DNA from: Karalla daura
Taxonomy: Eukaryota; Chordata; Actinopteri; Chaetodontiformes; Leiognathidae
NCBI GenBank assembly: GCA_029224185.1
Contig: CM055199.1
Location: forward strand, 12,925,089 to 12,989,088
DNA: 64,000 bases
Reading direction: 5' to 3'
In this document: positions 25,111-36,814 of the stretch, one piece after another
How the letters are laid out: each line of letters opens with the position of its first letter
Position numbering within the stretch: the stretch's first letter is position 1
The notes under the pieces: generated by a model
The model's database searches: none
What the model was told of the DNA's origin: nothing
What the model saw: the letters and a program-made list of their open reading frames with translations, nothing else
Translations under genes and position numbers: made by a program

Positions 25111-27808
25111 TAATTGTACACAAGACATAGTGCACTAACAGGATTCAGGGATCCTGGCAGAGCTTCCTTTCATCAACACTGCGCTCCAGCTCATCTTTAT
25201 GAATTTCATGAAATGTGACTGCACTTGAAAAAAACATTAATCTTAACAAGAAGTAGTAGCAGTAGCACTATATTTTAATTGCCAGTCTTATCATAATTTT
25301 ATTCTCAGACCGAATGATTAAATAGCCGGATTGTGGCATTACAGCCTGCGAGACATATTGTGACTGAGGCGAAATGCGACAGCCAAAGACATTCAACCAA
25401 GCATCTTCAACTTCCTGCTGAATAACCACAGCCGCTTCGCTTCTCTCCCTGTGATGATGCACCCGCTGTTGCACCTTTGACCTGAGTGCTACGGCTCAGA
25501 GCCCATCACCTCAACGGCAGACTGCTGCTTGCATTGACTGTCTGACACAGACTTCTGAGGTAACCTTGAAATGGCAAAGACCTGATGGACGAGATGACTT
25601 TTCCATGTACCGCGGCGATGGGACAGCAGAGTACACACGGGCCAGGTGCTCGACAAAAACAAATCACACACCGGATTGGTGTAATTAATCTATTTTGAGG
25701 AATATGCTAACAAAAAGGGCATCTGTTTATCCTAAAATGCGTTTATTAATGACACATGAGGGAAGCGGTAGTGTCTCAAATGTCAAGACAGCCTGTTACA
25801 TTAGCTGCTTCGCTACCGTTCATCAACTTCAACATCAAGGGTATGGGTCTACCTCTGTCTTCTTCTGCAAGTTGTTAGTATTCACACTGTCTACTTTGGC
25901 CGGGTACACGAGAGCATTTTAAGCAGTTCAAAATAGTCATTATGCAGATTTAAAGTGAATTAGAAGAGGCCTCGTGCAACCTTGAATTATGAAAAATATG
26001 AAAGCATATGCACGCGGATACACCACCAACACTGACTACTAATTGACCACGCCAAACATGTTTTGGAGGAAACTTAAAGCTGCACTCGTCAGTATTTTTA
26101 TCTTCAACAATGGGCACAATAGTTAAGTGGGTCAAGTAATGAGAATGTTGGCACTGTTGGCAGTTCCTCTCGGCCTGCAGAGTGTTTTCGCATCTTTAGG
26201 CTGACTGTTTTCAGTTTACAGCTTTCTCACTTTATTTCAGTGTCACAGCAGCCTAAAAACGAAGGCCGACACAACAAAGCATCATAGGCTGGTTAACTGT
26301 GAGTGATAAAATCTGTATGTTGTAATGTAAATGTCTTTTCAATGTAAGGGGAGAAATGCGCAGTCTCATGCTTGGATTCAGGTTTTAGCCTGTTTACCGT
26401 AACCAATTTCTTTGAGTTGCCCAAACAACACATTCATTATGAGTTAATCACGTTTCAGTTGCCGCTTTTGGCATATTGTGGGAAAAACAAATTTAATACT
26501 TTGACAATTAATCTTTTGAAAGATGTGTTCAGTGTAAACACTGCGTTGGCAATAAACTGTATGTGAATGTTTTCTCATTATGCAGATAAAAAATGTAATC
26601 CAGGAAATATTCCTTAGTAAATATATTTGCTGTTGCAAATTAATTATATACGAATGTGAATTTTTTTGGAGATAGGTTTTATGCATGTATTTACACATGC
26701 ACACGCAGACACATACACACACACACATTGGAAATGAGGGACATTTCCAGACTAGCTTCATTTTTTATAAAATCAGTGATTTGACAAGGTATGTGGATGG
26801 GGCCTACACACAACCTGTCCTGAGACAAACGGGGCGGCAGCCTCCCCCCTGCTCCTGCTTGACTGCGGACCTCTGCACATTGTAATCACATTAAGCTGTG
26901 TTTGATGTATTATGTCAAGTTTAGTGGCGACCTCCCAGGAGAGGGTTGACCGAAGAAATTTAACATAGCTCTAGTCCATATGTAATTAAAAAGTATGTTA
27001 TCTCTGGCCAGAATGTTATGGCTAAGCATTGGCCCGGGTCCAGCTAACGTTGATATAATCCCACCCAGCTCTGTTTCTCTGGTGGACGGGGTCACTGGGT
27101 CACTAACTGCCTCCTTGTGTGCTATTCAGCAGCAGCGAGACAAGGGAAGCCTCTTTAGAGTGTGAGTCCAAATACAGCTGGATATCTCCCAGCCTTTTTT
27201 TTGTATTCAAAGAATGGAAGGAAATGTATTGCCCATATATCTCAGCTTTCCCACCTGCAGAGAGTGAGGATGAATGTTCTAAATGGCTCTGTTCAAATCA
27301 TGACGTATGTTTGTGCTGTAAGGAGTCATTTTAATCAGTTCCAGTTGATTAACTAAATAGGACAATTTCACTAAATGCTGCTCGGAATAATAAGTGATTT
27401 AATTTTTCGACATTGAGAGAAACCACTGCTCCACTGTGGAAATATGCAGATTTTATCAGGTGGTGATCGATCTCTGACTCATTAGGGATGGAGTACGGTT
27501 CTACACAGACTGGCCCGTTCGCTGCAACGGACTAAGAGGAAGTTCACAGTTCGATCAGCCAACTCGTAGCCCAGTGCACATGTAGCGAAGCTTTGAAACT
27601 CTGTCTCGTTTCAACTCACCTTCAAAGCAGTTAATAAGCCTGCAAAAAAAAAAAAAAAAAGCTGTTCGAGCGGAAGAAAAACATCCTAAGGTAATGGGTA
27701 GGCCTTGCAAGATCTCCCATTGCATACCAATGAGTGCAGAAATAAAAACAGACACAGATTGTGGAGACAGAAAAAAAACATATTTGTAAATAGTCTTTTA
27801 TTCTCCAT
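25111..27808. other. Unique non-coding stretch, A17 run near the end
   Basis: No gene recognised. A CA-rich patch lies at 26,693-26,727 and an A17 homopolymer at 27,644-27,660. The DNA before the A17 run (27,520-27,643) could be a retroposed fragment ending in poly-A, but no head sequence was recognised. Confidence 0.5.
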
Positions 27809-28090
27809 GGCATTGCTTGGTGGCTAGTGCATAGAGAGAAGGTTTGACTCCCATTTTGGAGTGAAGGCCTTGTGTGGGTTTTCTCTGGATTCTCTGTTTT
27901 TTTCATGTTTGATGATTTTTTTCATGTTGGATTTTGAATGTGAGAGTAAATAGAGTGTGTCTGTGCCCTGTGATGGACTGGTGACCTGTCCTGCCTTTGC
28001 CCTATGTGTAGTGGGATGGGCCCCAGCAGATCCCCATGACATAGTCTGGGTACAAAGCGGGTCAAGAATATGAATAAATGAATGAAAAAT
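27809..28090 (+). mobile_element. tRNA-derived SINE, degenerate copy
   Basis: Box A-like 'ttggtggctagtgc' near 27,817 and box B-like 'ggtttgactcc' at 27,841-27,851 are spaced as in a tRNA-derived promoter. The body follows with 'gtgatggactggtgacctgt' and 'gccctatgtgtag', and the tail is AATGA-type near 28,070-28,090. Part of the middle is replaced by an AT-rich 'catgtttgatgatttttt' duplication. This abundant teleost family is recognised by its body. I do not assign a family name. Confidence 0.75.
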
Positions 28091-28159
28091 TAACTGTAAG
28101 AGGGGTTTATTTTCCCTCGGTGCAGGTGCAGGAGCTGCTGGATCACATGTCAGAAAAGA

Positions 28160-28352
28160 TCACAGCACACTATTCACACTCACACTTAGGGGCAATTTAA
28201 GAGTCTCCAGTCGACCTAAACATGCATGTTTTTGGACTGTGGGAGGAAACCTGAGTATCCAGAGAAAAGCCACACAGACAAACAACATGCAAAGACTCTC
28301 GATCCAACTGGGATTTGAACCAGGGACCTTCATGCTGTGAGGCAGTTCTCCA
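28160..28352 (-). mobile_element. tRNA-derived SINE, 3'-truncated copy
   Basis: Same family as 27,809-28,090, in the opposite orientation. On the plus strand it shows 'ggggcaattta', 'ggactgtgggaggaaac' and a box B complement 'ggatttgaacc' near 28,311. The tail half is missing. With the preceding copy it forms a tail-to-tail inverted pair about 70 bp apart. Confidence 0.8.
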
Positions 28353-30133
28353 AATGGCATTTGTGTGTTATGTAAGTTAAAATAACTCAATGCTGCTCTC
28401 ATATGGGACACAAGAAGCAGCCTCCTTAGTGGGAGTCCTGTTTGTCTGGGACCAAACTGGCCTCGTACGAGGACAGCCTCGCTGTTTGCACTGTCACCTA
28501 ACTTTCACCTCCACCTCGGTCCCCACCACCATGACCACTAGAGGTCACAGCCCAGCAGAGAGTGCAAACATGGGTCCTAATTGCAGGGACGACCTATGAG
28601 GCAGCTTTTCTGGTGAAGACAGGCTGTGAATCTCTCTCTGCACCATGGAGCCGATGTTCTTTCCTATTTCGCCTGGTGGCTCAGAGCGCTCGCTGTGAGT
28701 GCAGTGGGTGGTAGATGCCCAACATTTGTGAGAGTTTGGAAGAAGACAAGGAGAGAGCAGTTTGAGGCGTAATTGCCAGCCACAGGCCTGCCAATGGCTC
28801 TTTCTGGCTGTGAGAGCATGGAAGAGGTCTTGTTTCGACCGGAAAGGTCAGGAAGAAACAACTTGCAACAAGGAAAAAAAAATAGAGAGTTTGGAAAGAA
28901 CAAACCTTGCATCTGTAATGAAATCCCAACAGACGTTGGTATCTGTATTATGCACATATATTTTCATTTCTCTAATTTAAATCCCCTTTGAAGAGGGCTT
29001 ACAGTGCACACAATCTTGAGAATCGTAAGTTGTAAATGATGTCCGCTCTCATAGTTCTGCATGGAAAGCAGATGCTGTAATTGAATAGAGACTTGATTTC
29101 TTGCACAGTCAAATTAGCTGAAGATGACCGCGTAGTGAACTGTGGGAGGTTTAATTCACTGTGTTTACATCACTGGCAGAGCCTTTGTTTTGTTTGATTC
29201 ACTATGCTAATATAGACTCCTCTCAGATTACACACTGAGCAGTGAAACACAGCACACAAACTGATGCACGATATCTGCCTCTCCCAATAAACTTGCTCTA
29301 GGTGTCAAAATAAAAGGAGGAATAGTCTGGATTCTATGTGTGTGTGTGTTAATGTGCTTGCTTGTTGTATTTCGTTCTGAGAGAAAGCTCTTGGCGATGT
29401 TTTCCATGACAGAACTAAAAATGATTTTCGACGGTGCTTTTAATTAAAGGTAGGGGGGGAAAGAACTCTTCTCGTTGGGGTTTATTTTATGCTGTATCAT
29501 TTTTAAGAATCCCCCTTTTCAGTCAACATCCTTCTGCACAAATTTTATTCCACTTAAGTCAGGCAATTATGAGGACCAACGCCGGAGCTTCAGACACCTG
29601 CAGCAGTTTGTTTTACACATTCTGTCCCTTTGATGTTACTTGTGACACCAATTTTATGTGTGTGTGCCATGATTAAAGATGTCTTAGGGTTTCTTTTTAA
29701 TTCCCGAGGCTCAGTCCTGCTACAGAAGGCAGAGAAGAAATATTTCTGAGACATCATAATGTTTCACAGCACGGTGTTTTTGGAACATGAATACAACATT
29801 GCCAAGGTAGACAACACATAGATGGCATCTTGTTTTAAATGAAAGGTACTGCGGGGAAGAAATAAACACCTGCAGTCACGCTGGAACTGCCTCCGTAGCT
29901 GCAAATACCAAAATGTTGAGCTCGTGTTCTCCAATCACCTATCAGGGAGTTGTTTGACTAAATCTGGATGTGCATTGATATGTTTAATTCAATACAAAGG
30001 AAAAGGGGAACAAACTTCCTTATGCATCTGACTCACTTGGTCAGATCTGGTGTTTATACTTTGCTTTTTGTGCTGTTATCTGATCTGTGCTCCACAGCGA
30101 GCCCGCACATCCTCTGATTTGTTTGCGTTGCAG
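28353..30133. other. Unique non-coding stretch
   Basis: No gene recognised. A tRNA-head-like 'ggtggctcagagcgctcgct' near 28,675 lacks box B and is not called. The remaining DNA is unique. Confidence 0.5.
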
Positions 30134-30381
30134 ATGGAACCATTTTGCTGTACAAGTTGGTTGACCTCTCCTCCGAAATGAATAGAACATTGCTCTCTGC
30201 AGACAAATGTACCAGAACGTGTAACAGGGTGATCAGTATCATCGAGGCGATTTTGGACAAACGTCAAGGTTGTCTCCTCATGGATCTATTGGTTTCCATA
30301 TGCCTTCCTCCTGTGACCTTGCAAAAGTTCATCCTGTTGTTTCTGGCAAGATTACTGGGAACTGAGTATGAAACACTGTAG
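30134..30381 (+). other. Exon-like open segment, unknown
   Basis: A splice-acceptor-like 'tttgcgttgcag' ends at 30,133. One frame then stays open for about 82 codons to TAG at 30,379-30,381. The peptide is non-repetitive, mixed hydrophilic then hydrophobic near its C-terminus. An in-frame stop lies just upstream of the acceptor, as expected for an intron. I recognise no family, and no upstream exon was identified, so it may be chance. If real, it would be a terminal exon entered in phase 1. Confidence 0.15.
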
Positions 30382-31194
30382 GAAAATAGATATCTTGAGT
30401 TGGATTTATTCATGCGCTACCTCTAGAGGCGGTTATCTTGTAGGCCATGGCTGAGATCAGATGTTGCGGGATAAAAAAAAAAGTTGCAAGTTACAACAAG
30501 TTTGAGAATGTTTCAGTCCACATTCAGTTGGAAATCATATAGAGAGAAAAAACATCAAGACCCGAATCAAGACACTGCACAGTGGTGTTGGCGCTGCGGC
30601 TGAACTGGCAGGAGGACCACAGGTTCCACAAGGGGGCACACATGAAACAACGGCATGAGAAAGAAGCTTAATAAATAGACCACTAGGCCACTGAGAACAA
30701 ATCTGAATATGCACCATATGGTCAGATCATCTCTTAGGGTTGTTTTCTGTAGTTAAGAGCTTCCCTCATCTCAAAGTTTGCGTGCATGTGCTGTTGAGTG
30801 GATCACAAAACAAACCTTTGTGTTTCTCTCTTCTTATCTGCAGCATTTGTTTACTACAAATGCCTTTTCTCTGTTAATCAGTTTTAATAGCTTAAGATAT
30901 TATTATTAAATTAATTTTATGCAATAGGAAACCTTTCCTGTGTCTGCACAACTGTGATACAAAACAGAGCCTGAGCCACAGAGTTGTAGAGAGAAACTGT
31001 GCAGATGTGTCATGTACATGTTACAGATGTGCAGATAATCAGAAGTATGTGAGTTTGCTATGAATTTTTACCACCACAGGAGAATACTTCTTCCTCGCTA
31101 TATTTTTGACACAATTTTTTGCCTTATCTTTAAAGAGAGATAAACTTTCATCTTGCATAATCAAGATTAAGAGTGTGTTACATTGGCTTTTCCC
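30382..31194. other. Unique non-coding stretch
   Basis: No gene recognised. An A10 run is near 30,473. An acceptor-like pyrimidine tract ends at 30,843 without a convincing exon after it. Confidence 0.5.
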
Positions 31195-31330
31195 CATTGG
31201 AGGCTTATCTTTCCCCTTAAGGGCCTCGCAGGCTGTACGACTAAATCATTAAGTACAACCTGTAATAGTAAATTAATATGAGGCAATAATTGTCGTGGCT
31301 TTTTAAAGGGCAGAAAATAAAAAATGGAGC
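31195..31330. promoter_or_regulatory. Candidate regulatory element
   Basis: Unique AT-rich block with several ATTA/TAAT words and no repeat. Suggested by composition only. Confidence 0.22.
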
Positions 31331-31519
31331 AACAACTGGAGAGAGCGGCTCGACCGGAGCTTGAAACTGATATCGGTGCTCCGCGCGGTGACTCGAATGT
31401 GGTGGCAGATGAGGTCATATGCTAACTACCGCTAATGTTCCTCAATGGTGTCTTTGTTCACTGACCCTCCACTCAAGTTTTAAGCACACTTCCTCAGCAG
31501 AGTGTTAAGATTGTGAGAT

Positions 31520-31760
31520 GGGACATTTCGACATTTCTTAAAATCCTAATGGGTTCGGCGCTGGGGGGTAGAGGGTGAAACTTAATTGGAATAGACTTTT
31601 CCACCTCTAAATTTTAATGAACTGCTGGGCTGAATGTCTCTTATTAGGTGAAATTGGCCATTAGCATTTTAAATGACCGGCTATCTTCAGTATAATCAGG
31701 GTGAGATGCATTTCTGTGCCGAGGATCTATTGATTGCTTGGCAATGTCAAAGTCTGCATG
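31520..31760. promoter_or_regulatory. Candidate regulatory element
   Basis: Unique block with repeated TAAT/ATTA words ('cttaattgg', 'tttaatgaac', 'ttattagg', 'ccattagc') and 'tattgattgcttggcaatg' near 31,728, which combines a PBX-like and an NFI-half-site-like word. Conservation is untested. Confidence 0.28.
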
Positions 31761-31859
31761 AAGACATAGAGGCAGACGGCGTGTGACAGGCTTCGGCCGC
31801 AGCGGAGAGCGGATCAGCGCGACAGTAGGAGCAAGCAGGCGGAGGGAGACGGGAATAAT

Positions 31860-32340
31860 CCGTTTTGCACACTTTCAAATAATTGCAGTAATATGAAGAT
31901 AATTACAGTGGAGGCAATGCAGCTTTATCATGAGGCAAACATGTACTATACAGTAATTCAATTTATGCTTCCTGTGAAAATAATTACTCATTGTGATTAC
32001 ACAGAGTGAGGGTGACACAGTCGGTTGCATGTATGTTTTGTTCTTCAGCACAAGATGCATGGATTCTGAATCTGCGCCTTCTATATTTTACGACAACAAA
32101 CAAACACCGTGTTTGAGGATTCAGCAGAAATCACTTTTATGCGTATTAATCAAATTCTAGTCGTGTGCAGTGCCATTATGAGGCATTTTCACATAAGACG
32201 GGCTATGATGAGGCTGGAATGGGTGCATCAAAAGCTTTTTGCTAATTACTTTGAATTTATTATGATATATTGCGGTTTCGGCATCACACTCTACATTTAA
32301 GCGCTGTTAATATTTGACAAGGAGCTGTTTTAATTGGTCG
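31860..32340. promoter_or_regulatory. Candidate conserved non-coding element with TAATTA cluster
   Basis: Nearly 500 bp of unique AT-rich DNA with three TAATTA sites (31,900-31,905, 31,981-31,986 and 32,243-32,248), a 'tattaatcaaa' word near 32,144 and no simple repeat. In a window otherwise riddled with microsatellites, this clean block is the most CNE-like segment by eye. Confidence 0.35.
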
Positions 32341-32399
32341 CCTTTGAAAGGGAAGGAAATGTTTAAAGTAGAGCAGCACACAGACATCTGCTGTTTGAT

Positions 32400-32570
32400 T
32401 TCTGTTGCCACTCTTTAATGAAGAAAGTGCTACTCACTCCAGTCAGCTTTCAAAGCAGTAATGATAAGAGAATCATTATAATGCCACTGAATAAATATTA
32501 AATACTAATTTCATGAAAGTCTTTGTTTAATAATCAGCTGCGATATTTTATTAGGGTAGTTAGTGTTTTT
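32400..32570. promoter_or_regulatory. Candidate regulatory element
   Basis: Unique AT-rich block continuing the 31.2-32.3 kb cluster, with 'tttaatgaag', 'gtaatgataag' and 'gtttaataatcagctg' words, the last holding an E-box CAGCTG. Confidence 0.25.
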
Positions 32571-33210
32571 CCACCTCTCAAAATTACCCAGAGTTTCTCC
32601 GATAGTGCTGACAGTTTTTCAATTTTTGACTCAAAGCACCCCGAGCAAATATTTGAAAGCCTTTTCAGACTAGAGCAAACTTGAGACCAAAGTTGGCAAA
32701 CATTTGCAGTGTATATCACACAGACCTCATATACAGCCACGGTTGCATGTGCCCCTGACTCATTATCAACCTCGGAGCCCAAAGTATGATCACAATAATC
32801 TCATTTTAATTTGAGTTATATTGCAAAAAGGGGAGGAGGGTGTGGGGTGAATAATCAGATTGTCCTACTTGGAGTGGGGAGAGTTGGCCAGTGTTTGAGA
32901 ATAATTCCAGATGGTGTTGAGCCGGCAGACTGGCACTGAGGAAAAGCTGGGGACCCCCTCCCTCAGACAGCATGCCATGCCCTCACCCTCTGCTCAGTCT
33001 TCTTCTCCTCTCTACCATATTTTCCTTTTTCCTTTCCAACCTCACTGCTCCTGCCCCTCGCTGCCCTTGTGATTTTCCTTCCTCCGACTCGAACTCGTCT
33101 TGCCCCATTCTCCAGCACCCCACACCCACTCCCACATTACTCCCCACATCGGTTTGCTTATCCAAACAGGTTTTGCAGTGTATTGCTCCACCATAAGGCC
33201 ACAGCCAAAC
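32571..33210. other. Non-coding stretch becoming pyrimidine-rich
   Basis: No gene recognised. A CT-rich stretch from about 32,955 leads into the C-rich tract at 33,211. Confidence 0.5.
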
Positions 33211-33240
33211 CACCCCCCCTCCCACCCCCCACCCACCCCA
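33211..33240 (-). repeat. C-rich tract, minus-strand quadruplex motif
   Basis: Several runs of three to seven C separated by one or two bases. The complementary strand has four or more G-runs and could fold as a G-quadruplex. Confidence 0.7.
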
Positions 33241-33378
33241 ACTCCACCCCCGCCACCCCTCCTCAGTCTCCTACGGGGGGCGACAGAGCCCTGCCCTCCG
33301 ATTACACTGGGGGCGCGGGGTTAGAATACAGCCCTGAGGGCCGGCAGCTGTCAATTAGTGATAACTGCCGAGAAAGAG

Positions 33379-33432
33379 ACACACACACGCGTGTGCGCAC
33401 ACACACTGCAACCCCCCCCCACACACACACAC
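33379..33432 (+). repeat. CA/CG alternating tract, C9 run and (AC)n
   Basis: Alternating purine-pyrimidine DNA at 33,379-33,406 contains the 12-bp palindrome CACACGCGTGTG (33,384-33,395) and could adopt Z-DNA. C9 at 33,412-33,420 runs straight into (AC)6. Confidence 0.9.
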
Positions 33433-33699
33433 ATACACCCCACCCCAGCTCCTTCGTTAATCAGGGGGCCATCACCTAGCAACGGTCCTGAGGAAGTCCT
33501 CAATGGGGATGCCTGGTGAGAGGCACACACAGAAATGACGATGAGGTGGAGTGAGGGATGAAGAGGGAGTGGGGGGGGGGTGTTGTATGGAAGGAGGATA
33601 ATGAAACCTTTCCAGAGGATATTTTACCTCCACGTTGAGATTTGCTGTTGTTTATACCCTGTCCTACTCAGCCACAGGTGTTTGTGTGTTATGCTGTGG
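33433..33699. other. Non-coding stretch with short G run
   Basis: No gene recognised. A G10 run lies near 33,571-33,580. Confidence 0.5.
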
Positions 33700-33960
33700 A
33701 TGTTATTGTTTTAATAAACTTTAAATCCCCTCCTCTCCCATTGCAGCACATAATAAGGAGTTGTAATATGCATGAAAATTGAATGTGTCTCAATCAGGGA
33801 GGGCTTTTGAGGGATGTGCGCGCAAAAATAGCCTCACCGAAAGAAAGTGACGGCCCCGCTCTTTAATACATTCACTTCATCAGCCGAGGCTCGTTGCTGC
33901 GTTCCTCCAGGCGAGCTCAGTCCTCCTGCAAACACATTAATATGAGGTGTATATGACTGC
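33700..33960. promoter_or_regulatory. Candidate regulatory element
   Basis: Unique block with 'gttttaataaac', 'taatatgcatgaaaatt' and 'cattaatatg' words. Nothing repetitive. Suggested by composition only. Confidence 0.25.
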
Positions 33961-34248
33961 TGCGTGCCAGAGCCAGCCCCCAACCATCACCACCCTCGCC
34001 ACCACCTCTGTCTGACAGAGTGGCAGCACATAGAGCCATGAACAGGTGATAAATCCTTGTCAGGTTTTATTAAAACCCAGCCAGGCCAAAGAGAACACCT
34101 CATATAGAGCTGTAATACCCAAGGAGACGCTGTTTGAGAGAGGGAGAGGGAGAGCGCCTTCCTGTTTGGTATGCTCTCCAGCCGTGAGCCACTGTCTCCT
34201 CTCTGATGTCATTAAAGTGGAGGTGGAGGAGGAACACATCCTCTGAAA

Positions 34249-34290
34249 ACACACACACTCACACACACACACACAGGCACGCACACACAC
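34249..34290 (+). repeat. CA-rich microsatellite
   Basis: Imperfect (CA)n with ctc and ggc interruptions. Confidence 0.95.
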
Positions 34291-34789
34291 CTCTGCCCCC
34301 TGCTGGTCTGTCGGACCGGGGGTCAGGTTGTCATTACTTTCTCCTAAGTCCTCGCCGCTAGGAATGATAGGGCACTGAATTAAAAGCTTTGTCACTGCTA
34401 AGAACAGGCAAGGTGAACCTTAAAGTCTCAATTAAAATGAAAGTCAGCGCTTTGACAAGAAGACTCGCTCGCACCTTTTCTTTTGTGAAGCCGAAACTAA
34501 GCGTATCTGTAACGTGTCCCTGAGAAAACTCACCTCCGGATAAAAGCAGTCAGAGATTCACACACAATGATCCCTGTGTTCAGGGGTGAACATGTGGATT
34601 CAACCCGTCTCACCTTTGCACACACACTGAAAATCAGAGCACCTGAGACACTTCTTTAACACGTCAGACAGAGGAGGTGCCCTTCATTTGGGTGGCCGTA
34701 GCCTCCTCTGACCCCCCACCCCACCTCCAGTTTTGGGCACCCCTTCTCAAATAAATATTCAGTCTTCCCCTCTCCTCCCTGAGAGGTGT

Positions 34790-34980
34790 TTTTCACAGTT
34801 GACCTCTTAGCGGGTCAACCTGCTGACTGGACACAATAGAAATCATCACTTTGCTCATTATTTATTTACCTGGCCGAGGAGCACTTTTGAGACAATTAAT
34901 CAAGTCAGTGAAAGATTTATAAGCAGCTTGACCGTAGAGCTCAGACAGTAAATGGGGCAGGTTGTCAAATACGGGGAGTG
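34790..34980. promoter_or_regulatory. Candidate regulatory element with everted nuclear-receptor half sites
   Basis: TGACCT (34,800-34,805) and GGGTCA (34,812-34,817) form an everted repeat with a 6-base spacer (ER6 geometry), inside a perfect 7-bp stem GTTGACC/GGTCAAC (34,798-34,819). 'gacaattaatcaag' follows near 34,892. The receptor identity cannot be inferred. Confidence 0.28.
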
Positions 34981-35370
34981 ATCTGTGCAAACCAATTACT
35001 CTGTCATGTCACGGCGACCCAAATAACCCGAGGCGGGGGTTGTTGAAAAATATGAAGCTGAAAGTATGCCTGTGAAGCCCGTGGTGTTAGTTGAGCGTGT
35101 GAACGTCAGACTGGACTCCGTCATCGCTCTGCGGGGAGAAGAGAGCGGGAGAGCACTTTGCCTGCATGTGCACCAGCACAGATGAGCACACATGTACTCG
35201 CCTCATAGAATCAGACGCCTAAAGTCACAGACTCGCATATGCAACAATGAACAATACCTTCACAGTGCTGACAGTACATGTGGCTTCACAACCGAGTGCA
35301 CACGCCATATGTAAAAGCTTGTGTCACCTCAGCAGATTTCAGCAGGACTGTCTGAAAGGAGATAGCCACA
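34981..35370. other. Unique non-coding stretch
   Basis: No gene or repeat family recognised. Confidence 0.5.
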
Positions 35371-35400
35371 CTCCCTCCCTCCCTCCCTCCCTCCTTCCCT
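35371..35400 (+). repeat. (CTCC)n microsatellite
   Basis: About seven CTCC units ending in 'cttccct'. Confidence 0.95.
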
Positions 35401-36741
35401 GTTTTTCTCAGTCGCTCATTCTCTCTCCTTCTCCCTCCTCTGTGTCTTTGTCCTTGATGACCAAGCTGTTGGGTGGTCTGTCTGACCGCGCTGACCCTTG
35501 CGCTTGGGCTGACGTAAATTCGCTAATGGTTAGTGTCTTGCCCCTCCTGTGACAGGCATTTCTGCGCTCAGCTGATGTGAGCCGCCGATGCCGCAGAGGT
35601 GTAGAGGACTGCGGGGAGCTGAGTGCGTGCACGCGCGTGCGTGTCAGTGGAGAGGGGAGAATATTTGGAATATTTGGGAATATCTCTGCACTCCTGCTAG
35701 CTGCCGGGAGACTAGTAGGCACAAGTGTAGAAGCGCAGGTTCAACCGCAGTGCAGCGCACATCTGCAGGTGCTGCTCTGGGCCACTGACACACAAGCCAG
35801 TCAGTGCCCTGAGCTCTATTAGAGTTTGTGTGTTTGTGAACAGCAAGACTCTAAAAACATTATTTCTTTGCCAGCGAGGTCAGCGAGCAAAGGCTGGCTT
35901 GCTGCCAGACTACTGAGGCGCAAACCTCAGTTTGATCAGACCCGCAACTTTGTTTCACTTTGTTTCACACAAAAAAAAACACACAGGAATAAGCTCACAT
36001 TGTTCACTCTGAAGTGACTAAACCCAAGCTTTGATTTCTTTTTTTGGCAGTAGACAAAACAAGTCCAAATAATTGGGATCTGTATTTTTTTTAGAAACTG
36101 CAATATTTGGCAAAAATCTGCAACATAACTCAGCAGCACTGCGCCCCTGCCTAACTTCTGCTGTGTTTGATTCGAGAAAGACCGGGAGCGAGAAAGCAAA
36201 AAATGGAAATCTTCTGCACAGCAGCAGAGCAGGAGTGAGCCGTAAGCACTTGCAAAGTTTAAAAGAATAAACTGGCACTGGTAGCCTCTGTAGTAAATCA
36301 GCCATTAGCCCACTGTGATTCAGTAGATTGCATGACAGCCAGTTAATCTAGAGTTACTCTCACTGAGGGATTTATTCCCCGCTTTGGCTTCGTTTAGCAG
36401 TCGACCACAAGATAAGTGGATATGTAGGGTTGAAAACATACACGTTGTCTCTATGAATATATGTGTATGTATATTTATGTACTTACAGGGGCATTTTTTA
36501 TTAAGTGCTGGGCTGGGTGCAGTTCCCAAATAATGACCATTGCATCTTTTGCTCCCATGATAAACACATGTAAATCCAAGGCTATAAAGAGATTTTTTAC
36601 CCCGTCTTATTAATATTGCACTGTACTCACAGCTGGAAGGTCTTAGAAAATCTTGGCATAACCGGGTTGGACGGGGTTCACTTTCAGTTGTGAAAACTGT
36701 TTGCTGTCCACCTAAAAATAACGGAGCTGGGGAGACAGAGT
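35401..36741. other. Non-coding stretch with a GC-rich patch
   Basis: No gene recognised. An alternating CG/TG patch at about 35,621-35,643 is followed by three 'gaatat' repeats at 35,659-35,683. Confidence 0.5.
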
Positions 36742-36747
36742 GTGAGA

Positions 36748-36791
<44 letters not shown>

Positions 36792-36814
36792 GAGGGAGAG
36801 AGAGAGAGAGAGAG
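36742..36814 (+). repeat. (GA)n microsatellite
   Basis: About 73 bp of GA repeat with GGGA interruptions. It underlies the longest open frame of the window (minus strand, 247 codons), which is therefore not a credible gene. Confidence 0.97.

Noticed and set aside
28672..28720. tRNA/SINE-head-like 'ggtggctcagagcgctcgct'
   Set aside because: Only the box A part is present and no SINE body follows.
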